NCBI GenBank assembly: GCA_000349905.1
Contig: KB722753.1
Coordinates: forward strand, 229,199-293,198
Direction: 5' to 3'
Source: Volvariella volvacea V23
Taxonomy: Eukaryota; Basidiomycota; Agaricomycetes; Agaricales; Pluteaceae
Length of the DNA stretch: 64,000 nucleotides
Shown: piece after piece, positions 54,201-63,280 of the stretch
Position numbering within the stretch: position 1 is the stretch's first letter
Layout of the letters: each line of letters starts with the position of its first letter
The notes under the pieces: generated by a model
Databases searched by the model: none
Told to the model about the DNA's origin: nothing
The model's input: only the letters and a program-made list of their open reading frames with translations
Program-made: the position numbers and the translations under genes

Positions 54201-54350
54201 CCAGGGCCAGCTATTCCTGGTGAGAGAGAGGACGCATATATGCGCGGCCGGGCTGCTGCGGTTGTGAATGGAGGGGTGGGACTGAGGAGGAGCAGGAGCT
54301 TGGGATTTGAGCCGAAGAAGGAGGATGGTTATCGTCTTCGGTGTGTTTAA
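51273..54350 (+). CDS. Serine/threonine protein kinase with long activation segment and disordered C-terminal half
   Basis: A Pro/Ser-rich N-terminus of about 120 residues precedes a complete kinase domain: YTLGETIGYGGFSTIRKAFS, VAVKIV (catalytic Lys), HRDIKLENVLVDE and DFGMT, then PYASPELLLP and the DVWAVGVMLYALLTGRLPFN region. Between DFG (about 52095) and the SPEL motif (about 52355) lie about 85 residues, much longer than the usual 20-30. One intron (about 52516-52615) joins KIING to AYEVPSNIGRNAERVLKGCL. After the kinase come acidic EDSEEEEAESQSQ and then about 500 residues of Ser/Arg/Pro-rich disorder. The catalytic residues are intact, so it should be active. It resembles fungal CAMK-like kinases such as yeast YPL150W; I am not sure of the exact orthologue. 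The in-frame ATG at 51579 is a possible later start. Confidence 0.85.
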
Positions 54351-54869
54351 GGCGTGGTTTAGTTAGGCGGCTTTGAGGTGGAGGAGCAGTGGCGCGTTGA
54401 AGCACGGGTGAGAGAAAAGGCTCCTGGACGTGATTTGCCAAAGTTGGCCAGAGCAGCGAGAGAGGAGGAAGGAGAAGCAGCATCACCTGAAAATGCATCT
54501 GGCTTTTGAGGTTTTGGCTGGCATTTTGTTGTGTCGTGGACGAGCGAGCTTTGTTGATGGAATGACGACCGCAAAGTTGTCAGGAATGACGATGAAACGA
54601 CGACGAATGACGACGAATTTGCCTGTATTTATTCAACCTTGGACGGACAGGGTTGTGGGGAAGACGAAGCTGGGGGGAAATGGTTTCCGTATTTAAGATG
54701 TTTGGGTGGTGCGTCCACAGGGCAGGGATTCAATAGGTTGGCCGTGCCAAGCATCAAGCTTTTAGCGTTGATTGTCCGGATCTTCCAACTTGTCGAGCAG
54801 GTGAGTTGAATTTGGTTATCTCGACGAGGTTGGGATATACAAATTGACCGTTGGCTGAATGTGTGTTTT

Positions 54870-55850
54870 TTTGCTATTACGCAGATCATTTGATATCCCT
54901 GGCTTGCCCTTATCCGCTTCGAAGCGCCCAATCGTCGACTGGCCCCCCGATACCCCTTGTGAATACTCAACGATCTCGGTCTCGGACCTTGTACAAACTA
55001 TCTATGGGTGCTATTTCGAGCAACCCTCGTATGCGTGCGCGTTCTCCCTTACTCATTTGTACATAAAATACCAGTTCTTTCCTCTTCGACTGTACCTATT
55101 CAAAAAACCACGACCTTTTCGGTCTTATTTATCCTTCCACTGTTCTCTCATTCCCTTTTCATCCCTTCCTTTATCCTCATCCTTTTTCCATTTCTTGGGC
55201 GAACCCATCGAGTCATCACCAGCAGGTCGAGCTGGGCTGGGGCGCTTTAAGGATGCCAAAAAGACGAATTGAGATGAGGGAATGGATGGAACTATTGTCC
55301 ACAGAATTGATATTTGCAATCTGGTGTTGTTTCCTCCTGTTATTTTTCTCGAAAGTCTCATTTGTATCACTGTCCAGTGTCCAGCTCCTTATCGCCTTTC
55401 ACCCTCGTGTTCTATCACTCGATTGTACCAGATATAGTGTTCAAGCCCGTTCTCATTTCCATTCTTTCCTATTTTCCCTCGTCTCTTCATCTCTCTTATG
55501 TCTCTTTTCTGCTCGTTTCCTATCCTCACTTCCTCGTCTCCATTCACACTTGTACATAAAAACACACTGGCGACATCGATGCCTTGTATATACCACCTCT
55601 CCTCTCTCAATTTTTTTCCCATCTCCCATCTCCCAGTTCTACTCTCCTTCTCTCACAATCATACCATTACCATACTCACATGCACTTTCATTCTCATTTC
55701 TATCCTCACTTCTATTCCTCTAACATTCTTTCCCACATCCCAGTGTTCATATCTCATTGCAGTCACAGATGTTTCTTCCTTACCACCCCATCGACACCAT
55801 CCATATTTCACATTATTGTACCGTTAGTCATCTTCAATTAGGATCTTCCT
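54870..55850 (+). other. Long pyrimidine-rich tract downstream of the kinase gene
   Basis: Nearly 1 kb in which the plus strand is dominated by T and C (for example 55440-55700), with no purine-rich counterpart on the same strand. The open frames across it are low-complexity Ser/Leu/Phe strings and not genes. It could be a long 3' untranslated region or a non-coding transcript. Confidence 0.5.
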
Positions 55851-56364
55851 ACTTGTCATTTGTCTTCGTCCTTGTCATATTGTGAGTCAATATCTCTTTG
55901 AGGCGCCACGCAAAGAGATCACCTTTTCCTTCTTTCATCCTGGTAGCGTTACCGTTGCCATTTTATATCGTTTATCCCGTTCAACTTCAGCACTTAGTCA
56001 AGCCCCCACACACCCTTGGTGTATCGTGTTACGTTACCGTCACTTATCGTAGTGCATCATATGTTAGTCGTGTACTATTCGACAAATATATTTGATCACT
56101 TGAGATGAGACTTGGAATTTGATGAAAAGGTGCACATAGTACAATACGAGAGGGGTCTACGTGTCGATGGAAAGCCCTGTATGAGGTTTGCCTGACTGTA
56201 TTGGAGGCGATCGTCGCGAAATCGGATTTGAACTACCTTAGTTGTCTGGGGTGATGTCATGACGACAAAATATCTAGCTTGGTCATGGCTGTTGCGGTAT
56301 GGCAGGCGAGTAATCTGCTATAAACACTATGGTAGCAGCTTGGGTTGATATTCAACCTGATACA
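55851..56364. other. Intergenic, nothing recognised
   Basis: Mixed sequence without gene, ending in the inverted motif GGTTGATATTCAACC (56343-56357) that also occurs, inverted, inside the neighbouring element. Confidence 0.4.
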
Positions 56365-57026
56365 GGGTGATTTTCACTTTTCAATATGCACCCACGTTGA
56401 TTTCGGAGCAACCTATTGATGGGCAATAATCACCCTCTAAAAAGCAACCTTAGTAAAGGTTGATTATCGCCCCATGTTTGGTGATTTGACCACAGGTTGA
56501 TCACAGGGCGAAAATCAACCTATATGGACTTAGAAAAATCTCGCCTCCAGTAGCTGTCCCCATGGCACCCAACATCATGACTTATATTGCATGCCCGAGG
56601 GAGATGTGGAGAAGCCGGTATGGCTCAACGGTTCAGATCTATGCTTGATGATGTGTGAAATAATGCACGGCGTTCGATCCCTGGTGTGATAATGTAGTTT
56701 AAATTTCGTGGTTAATCAGACAACTATGTAGAGATACTTGAAAACGAAAGGAAGGCACTGGTACACAAGTGTCCGAGAAGTCAAAGTGGCTCAATTCCCG
56801 ATTACACACATTAATTATTGCATGATTTTTGGACAACTTGGTAGGTTAAAATTCAGCCTAAACACACCAGAATTCCTGATTGTAAGGTTCATAGTTCAAC
56901 CTTGTATAGGTTGAAATTGTACATTATTGGTTGAATATCAACCTACCAGAAAACAACCTATAAACAACCTAGCAGCATACAATAATCAACCTTCTTTAGG
57001 TTTATATACCAGGTTGAAAATCACCC
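56365..57026. mobile_element. MITE-like element with 12 bp terminal inverted repeats and GGTTGA arrays
   Basis: GGGTGATTTTCA at 56365-56376 is matched perfectly, inverted, by TGAAAATCACCC at 57015-57026, bounding 662 bp with no coding capacity. Within and just outside it, the hexamer GGTTGA or its complement TCAACC occurs about eleven times, often paired head to head (GGTTGAATATCAACC at 56929-56943). No clear target-site duplication flanks the repeats, so the true ends may be a little outside. This is the look of a non-autonomous DNA transposon (MITE); no transposase is present in the window. Confidence 0.55.
56614..56690 (+). repeat. tRNA-like segment (Pol III box A and box B)
   Basis: TATGGCTCAACGGTT (about 56619) resembles a tRNA box A and CGTTCGATCCCTGG (from 56671) a box B, about 50 bp apart, the spacing found in tRNA genes and tRNA-derived SINEs. 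I cannot fold a convincing cloverleaf with an anticodon stem, so this is more likely a SINE head or decayed tRNA than a working tRNA gene. Confidence 0.4.
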
Positions 57027-57851
57027 GAGGTAGTGCCCATAGAGAAAGTCGCTTGCATGACGAGTGCAGCTTTAAGCCTTCTCCAAACCTAGCCACTGGA
57101 ACCTGGGCAGCCGCATTAGCCAACGAAAACCACGCTGAGGACGGCTACACAGAAAATAATGAGGTATAGGGGAGACAAGCCGTCTGGGTTGGAATCACTA
57201 GAAAGTGGTACATCATCTTAAATCTGACACTGTGGGGTAAACTGTGTTGAAGCTAGCTCTTGGTGGTCGTCGAGCTCCTGTAGCGCCACCAAAGGAAACT
57301 CCACCATCAACATACCTCTACGCGTCACAGACGAGTGCAAGGACAACGTATGTTTGGTCATTAACCACCCAACGTACAAATGGTTATGCATCGATATCTG
57401 CAATTTTCTCCTCAGAAAGCTCAAGGGTGCAACCAAACCAATATTCTGGCGCAAACTTCTTCAACTGCTGTCGGGAAATTCAAGCGAGGATTCGGGTTCC
57501 TTCTTCATAGTCCGCTCGTCTAAGATTTCTTCGTCGCCGACCCCCTTCTCCACAGGCCCTACACCAGTAGCGGGAACATCCAGATCCTCATCCTCATCCA
57601 GGTCAACATCCGGACATTCCTTGTCTTCATCTTCTACAGAAGCAGCAATGTCTGTGTAGAAATAGTCTTTATGGGTATACTCGTTGCCTGGTGGATAATT
57701 GCTCCTTGTCTGTTTGTCCTAGTCCGTGGAAACACAAACGTAGCAGCAGTCCTTGTTTCTTGCGCGACAAGCGTCCTCTACATTGACAACAAAGCAAGGA
57801 CTACAAAAATGAGAAAAGTATATAACGAGGACCGCACCCAGGTTTTCCACT
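57027..57851. other. Region with one odd open frame, no gene claimed
   Basis: A plus-strand frame of about 130 codons ending at 57659 reads VINHPTYKWLCIDICNFLLR followed by KLKGATKPIFWRKLLQLL and a Ser-rich tail (SSKISSSPTPFSTG). The first part looks protein-like, but there is no good start and no family match. It may be a gene fragment. The rest is intergenic. Confidence 0.35.
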
Positions 57852-59259
57852 TCAGCTCATTATCACATCCTGCTCTCTGCGTGCTCTTCTTTCTTCAGCC
57901 TTCCGGTTAAGTTCATCAATCTCCGCTTGTAGCTTCGCCTAGTTTGACAAGTATGATGAGATGCACTGAGTAAAGACAGGAGTGAGGGAAACATACTGCT
58001 TTCTCATCTATTTCCGTCTTGCTGAAAATTGAGTACGGACTTGGTTGAGGAGGCAATGTTTTATCGCCTATACGATTAAGCGGATTAGGAAGCAACTCCA
58101 CAATGATAAAGAATTTTCGAACCAAAAGCAGCGTAGTTGAAGACTTGATGCATGATTTCGTGGTTTCTTCTATATCTTGACATGGCCAAGGTGCGGGTAG
58201 ATATCTGATCAGTCTCGTCTTGAAAAGAAAAGGCTTGTCAGCATATGCCGCGACAGTCACCAGGGGAATCTCGTACCACCAGAGTCATCCTCCTCTAACC
58301 GCGGTGGGCGCTGGGAGAACATTAGCGCTGGTCCCTAAAAAAAGCACAAACCAACTCACCGGTCCTTGACTTCCTCCGCGCTCCCTCCTTGCGTCATGTC
58401 CCCTTCTCCTCTCCAAGGCCTCCATATTCGCGTTCTGTTGGGCCACCATGGCTTGCTGTTGGTGTATATTCATCGGCATGCCCATTCCAGGTGGCGGCAT
58501 AGCTCCAGAGGCTGAGGCGGCAACGGGACCTCCACCAGGGTACACCTTCTGTCCCACTTTTTCCCCCATGACAAAAACTGCTGGTTCGCTGACTGGGCGC
58601 AGAGGGTATATCCGTACTGGTTGGTTCATCAGCGCCGGAAGTATCGCTGTAAGGGCGTGTAAGTGAAAAGTCTAGCTGGATATAAGAGGCCGAACGTACG
58701 TGCTGGTTGACCACGTGTATAATGCACCAAAACCAGGTTGGGGTGTCCACCCTTGTGGAGACGATACCGCCTTCTGGCGCGCCACGCATTTCCGTCTGTA
58801 GATCCTGGAACGAATCCGTATTTGACTTCGTGTACTTCTAATTCCTGTTTGAGGCTATGTCAGACTCCAAATGGCATGTTCTACAAGATGAACACATACC
58901 CGCATGTTTGCCAGAGTAATTAAATACCTGTTCTCCCCCTCTTGGAATCGAATGCCATCATTAGGGAATGGTGCTGCGGGTTGCAAGTACAATAGCACGA
59001 CTTGTCCCTCTAATCATCAACAAATGTCGTTCCAAAAAAGACATATTTAGCGTTCTTGAGGTTATGAGTTGAATCCGAACTGGTTGTGCAAATCAAACCC
59101 ACCTGCTGGTTTGTCAACATATCCCCAACTAAACGGGACATTCTGCGCAAGTTGCGTGGCGCGTAGGAGCATATTTACTGCAGCTTCATAGTTGATTTCA
59201 CGGTGCAGGCCGAGATTTTCTGGATAGCGGAGACAGATACCGTCGGGTTGGTGCGCCAT
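57852..59259 (-). CDS. SWI/SNF and RSC chromatin-remodelling complex subunit Ssr4
   Basis: Homologue of S. pombe Ssr4 (DUF1750 family), a shared subunit of the SWI/SNF and RSC remodelling complexes in the nucleus. The first exon encodes MAHQPDGICLRYPENLGLHR and INYEAAVNMLLRATQLAQNV then PFSWGYVDKP, the conserved core. Later exons give QVVLLYLQPAAPFPNDGIRF, ELEVHEVKYGFVPGSTDGNA and RRYRLHKGGHPNLVLVHYTR, then a Met/Pro/Gln-rich linker (about 58440-58560). The C-terminal part carries a charged helix (EALERRRGHDARRERGGSQG) and ends KLQAEIDELNRKAEERRARR plus EQDVIMS at 57852, probably a coiled coil. About seven short introns. The start at 59259 has no in-frame rival nearby. Confidence 0.9.
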
Positions 59260-60472
59260 AGCGATGCTTGAGTTGGTGGTAGAAGACGAAGGGAGGAGGT
59301 CACGTGATGCTAAATTTGACTTGAGTGTCCAGCATTGCCCAAGTTTCCCTTCTCCATGTTACCATGCCCATGAAGGAACGACCATGCACAGTTCGAGACC
59401 TTCGTAACGAACCAGGACCGCCTGATCAAGCTGTTTAAAGGCTTCATTCACTCATCTAGGAATACTCTCGGTTTGGAGCTCATACAATGTCATCTTCAAT
59501 GCTTCATGGCGGTCACTCACGACACTGGTCCTCTCAGATAGCCGTGTACTGCCCTCAGCTTCAGGGACTCGACATTTAGACTAGCAGTTCAGCGATAAAC
59601 TCTGCTTCTGGGTCCATTTACTCTTTCCGTCACTCTATCTTTGGTGGCATGCCGTTTTCCAACGATATCAAGGGTGAGCTCTTACTGAGAAGGTCCTCCC
59701 TGCCGAAGGAACACTCTGCGATGCATAATTCATATGACGACGCTTCCAAGATGACCTTCAAGGTCTTTGCTCTAGTCTTAATACTGGACGACTTGGTATC
59801 GACCCAATGCCTAAAGAAGGATTATCCTACTGGCCTGCGATAGAATATTTCTCGATGATGTATCAGGAAGATGTTCTGTTCGCTATGCAGTCCGTCATTC
59901 TGAGAAATACCGCTCGAGAATGACCCGAATCAAGAATGTATCACCGAGCTCCCTCCTGCCGTCGAATATTGAACAGTATCGATTGGTTGCGGCACCTAAT
60001 ATACCTGCAACTGGTTAACGAAGGCGTTTCGAAAATGCCTGAGCCAGGGCGAAGGCCTAGAACGAGAGGTGCTGCCAATGCCTATCCTGTGATAAACGAG
60101 CTCTGGAAATTCACTAGGCCCTTTATCTCCGGTGATTTATATTGATCCTTGCTGAGGTGGAAGGCTGGCGCCACGGGATCCGGACGTATCCATCCACCCC
60201 TCCTTGGAAGAACCAGGGTCTTTCTTCTGTCACTTTTCCTCTGTGCTTGCCCTCATAACTTATGTCGACACTGTACTGTCCATGGCCTGTATCTTTTAAT
60301 ACAACACTTCTGCCACATATTTCCCGGACACTTCTCATAATCCAAGCACACGCCGCAAGTCCAGCACAACCCCCAATGTGATACGGCCTGCGTATTCGGA
60401 GATCGAACCGGGTGGTGCAATGGATGTGTCATGTATGACTGATTCAAAATGCAGTGACTGCGCGATCTAGGT
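59260..60472. other. Gene-poor stretch; possible decayed small Cys-rich frame
   Basis: No recognised gene. Around 60250-60450 a frame broken by one stop reads CRHCTVHGLYLLIQHFCHIF and then QCDTACVFGDRTGWCNGCVM, with several Cys pairs that suggest a lost zinc-binding or secreted Cys-rich protein. Evidence is too thin for a gene call. Confidence 0.35.
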
Positions 60473-60620
60473 CGGAACCTGCCCTGAAGTGCGCATCCAA
60501 TTCTATATATACTTTCGCGATATTGGTATGGTCACTTTGGAGCCTTTAACCTTGATCATCGTGTTGCAACACCCGTGAACACTCCCCAATCATCTGGCTC
60601 AGTAAGTCTACCCCTTTAGT
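60473..60620 (+). repeat. Copy 1, left block of a diverged direct duplication
   Basis: Aligns with 62387-62520. Shared landmarks in the same order are AACCTGCCCTGAAGTG, a TATA box (TATATATA here, TATAAATA there), an ATG followed by CTTTGGAG, and CTCCCCAATCA. The order and spacing look like a copied promoter with the first codons of a small gene. Confidence 0.6.
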
Positions 60621-61060
60621 GTCCTTGATTCGAGGCCTGTACTCACCACTCTCCCTCTGCAACTGCTGGTTTGGTTGTCTTAGAAGAAAGCACTTGGAGG
60701 CGCCCATTAGGGCACATCTTGCGAGAAATGCACCAGAGACAAGACAAAGCACCGACGCTAGACGGTACTACAGACAAATGCGGAATTACTAGAGACGGTT
60801 CGTCCACCTCTCAGATTGTTAGGAAAAGCAATGCACGGTAATATTCTTTATTGATTGGAAAGGAGGGATATTATCTCACCATTCTCATAGCTGTGGGCCC
60901 CCTATGAGTGGCTCAAGGAGCAATTTGTACCAGGTCGTCCTCTGCATCTCACTGAGTACAGGGGATCAGTTGTGGCAGTGACAATATAAGTGGAAATTCT
61001 TCGACGCCTTGATTGTCAACCTTCTAAAGGTAGCATAGCGAATGTAGGTCTATGACCCTA

Positions 61061-61171
61061 AAATCAATTACCCCATGTCACGCCTCCAGCTTGTCCTGAA
61101 TAAGCTGGCTGCTACCTGTCGTTAATTCATGTATATAGGTAGTAGGAAATGCATTGCGTTTCGGCGTTAAT
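61061..61171 (+). repeat. Copy 1, right block of the duplication, with a hairpin
   Basis: About 110 bp closely similar to 63098-63203: ATCAATTACCCCATG, CCAGCTTGTCCTGAA, GCTGGCTGCTA and GGTAGTAGGAAATGCA are shared. CCAGCTT (61086-61092) and AAGCTGG (61102-61108) form a 7 bp stem around a 9 base loop. It may be the 3' end of a transcript that begins in the left block. Confidence 0.75.
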
Positions 61172-61249
61172 ATTCATATTTGCGTGCGTAGAGGGCTATG
61201 AGCTCGTATGAGCAATTATGTGCAATCGTTTATAGGGTAATTAACCCCG

Positions 61250-61349
61250 NNNNNNNNNNNNNNNNNNNNNNNNNNNNNNNNNNNNNNNNNNNNNNNNNNN
61301 NNNNNNNNNNNNNNNNNNNNNNNNNNNNNNNNNNNNNNNNNNNNNNNNN
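61250..61349. other. Assembly gap (100 N placeholder)
   Basis: Exactly 100 undetermined bases just after copy 1 of the duplication. Repeats next to a gap make a local assembly error here possible. Confidence 0.98.
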
Positions 61350-61746
61350 ATTAACAGCCAGGCTGGGAAGGAGTATAGTGCGCCTCCGTAGACATGCATC
61401 AACATACCACATAATAAATTTACCATCCTACACATCATTGTATGACATCTTTGGCCTGTTAATGTAGTGTGATCAATACACCCAGGACGTATTGATACAG
61501 GAAATGATCGCGACAGTAATTCTGAAGGTGGCCAGTAGACAGAAGTATAGAAATGCTCAATGCGATACACAATCACTCTATAAACCTGCAAGCTGTAGTT
61601 AGCAAGCTATTTGTAGTGATAAACCCAAATATGCCTACCAGTCCTGTGAGACAACGAGGGAACCGCATCACGAAAATGTGGCCACGGCAAGGTTATAGGG
61701 CTTACGCGCCACACTCCCCTCCCAAACCCGACCCGCAAGTGCAGTG

Positions 61747-62279
61747 CTATGCATCAGGCGTGTAGACCGTCATCTCAATCCCTACTTCGTCCAAAATAGC
61801 CTCGGTTTCCTCCCATGGAACTCCAAACTTTCCTGCATTTATCCGGCTGCATCACAGAGTGAATCGAAAGAGGCGATTCCATCAGAATACTCATGGCCAC
61901 AATTAACCACATGAACTCACCAACTATGTATTTCTTTCCCACTCGTGTTCTGTCATACAAGATCCAGAACCGCAGCACGCGTAGCTTCCAAAATATCCTC
62001 CGGGCTGTCTTTCCGTTTCCCATAAGCTTTGGAAGTAAATAGACACGCCACGTTATGATCGTCCCCAGGTAGGATCAAACACGTTCCCAATAGGTCAGCA
62101 CCATGTTCCTTGCAATGGGCCTTGTATTGCTGGAACTGCGCGGGGTATTTCTGTCGGAACGTGAACGCGATTCCTGCACCCCATGACCCCAGTGTATTGC
62201 ACGCGTGCACGAGAATTGATTCAGGCGGTGCACTGAACAGATCATTGCGGACGTGAGTGATTTGACTGCGAGTGCTCAT
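61747..62279 (-). CDS. Macro-domain ADP-ribose 1''-phosphate phosphatase (Poa1-like), with an in-frame TGA
   Basis: Poa1 removes phosphate from ADP-ribose 1''-phosphate, a by-product of tRNA splicing. Start at 62279 (MSTRSQITHVRNDLFSAPPE). The substrate-binding loop reads ILVHACNTLGSWGAGIAFTF, close to the Poa1 signature; then CKEHGADLLGTCLIL, VACLFTSKAYGKRKDSPEDI and LEATRAAVLDLV. The next codon is TGA (61953-61955), followed in frame by QNTSGKEIHS and, after an intron with donor GTGAGT, RINAGKFGVPWEETEAILDE and VGIEMTVYTPDA to TAG at 61747. The family expects coding sequence through this point, so the TGA is an interruption (CGA to TGA would be a single change). Upstream ATGs exist (62417, 62333) but MSTRSQ fits the family. 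Without read-through the product lacks the last third. The gene lies between the two copies of a duplicated module. Confidence 0.75.
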
Positions 62280-62386
62280 ACTAGTAACGCGGTAAAGCCG
62301 CAATTTAGGGGACCTAGAGCTGGCTCGGAGCATCTGGTTAATACTGGGGCGATTAAGCCGACCAATCAGAGTTGTCCGCTTGATCC

Positions 62387-62520
62387 CGCAACCTGCCCTG
62401 AAGTGTACCATCCACATCTTATAAATACGGCCTTATCGCCGAAATGGACTCTTTGGAGTCTTGGTCCTGACCATTGCGTCGTGTCAGTTGTGAAAGCTCC
62501 CCAATCAGGTACTTCTTCCT
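62387..62520 (+). repeat. Copy 2, left block of the diverged direct duplication
   Basis: Counterpart of 60473-60620 with TATAAATA at about 62419 and an ATG at 62443 that gives only eight codons before TGA. Farther on, CAGGCGCCTGATT (62579) may match GGAGGCGCCCATT (60698) in copy 1, suggesting that the copied unit includes a middle part that has diverged strongly. Confidence 0.6.
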
Positions 62521-63097
62521 TCGTCCCAATACTTCCTTATCTCTATCTGTATTCACCTCGCTTTTTGCTTTGTTTCTGCAGGCGCCTGATTGTACCCGTG
62601 GGATCGTCGCTCGGAGGCACACTGGAGATTCAAAGGGCCCGGATCGAGGTGGCGCAGCGCGATTCATTCAGAGTGAGATCCAAGGATCCGAAGAGCAACC
62701 GGTTCAGTCTGGAAACCGAAGAGGATGTGCGTCATCCTACCCTAGGACGTGGTAGTCGGTTCTACACGTCAATTCGTTTGGTATGTGCTCTCATCGCGCC
62801 TACCAGGGAATGTTGCCTTACCTTTGGGAAATTTGTGAACCAGTTATTGTGAACCTGTGCGTTGTGTACGCACGGAAGAGTTTAGTTCTTTGTTCCTGAT
62901 GGTTTCGAGAGATACCGCTGGCATGCGTTTGTTGCCATGGTTGGATGGAATCACTGGATGCCTGTTCTGTTATGGTGGGATGGGTGGGCTGCGTACCATG
63001 TTGTGGTTCGTGGTCAGGCTGCTGTAAGCGCCATGTAGGACATGCCACTGTATAGTGGCATCTCTGGTATAGGTCGAAAGGCCTTGCCTTTTGCTTC
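62521..63097. other. Middle of copy 2; no gene claimed
   Basis: A plus-strand frame after a T-rich tract ending CTGCAG (62572-62580) reads RRLIVPVGSSLGGTLEIQRA and continues for about 65 codons of charged sequence. It could be the second exon of the small duplicated gene, but the frame is not conserved in copy 1. Confidence 0.35.
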
Positions 63098-63203
63098 AAA
63101 TCAATTACCCCATGTTTACGCCTCCAGCTTGTCCTGAACAGGCTGGCTGCTATCTATTCTTAAGTTATGTAGGTAGTAGGAAATGCACAGCGTTTCGGCA
63201 TTA
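63098..63203 (+). repeat. Copy 2, right block of the duplication, with a hairpin
   Basis: Counterpart of 61061-61171. The stem is CCAGCTT (63124-63130) with AGGCTGG (63140-63146): relative to copy 1 one A has become G, changing a U-A pair to a U-G pair and so keeping the stem in RNA. Confidence 0.75.
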
Positions 63204-63280
63204 CTCTTTTGTGTGAAGAAAGCTTGATACAGATCTCCAACAGCGGGTGTGCATGTGTTAACTAATAAATTAACATCTAT

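Noticed and set aside
55253..55841. Several plus-strand frames of 80-156 codons
   Set aside because: Low-complexity Ser/Leu/Phe strings from the pyrimidine-rich tract; no start context or family.
56614..56690. A functional tRNA gene
   Set aside because: Box A and B are present but no convincing acceptor or anticodon stem could be folded by eye.
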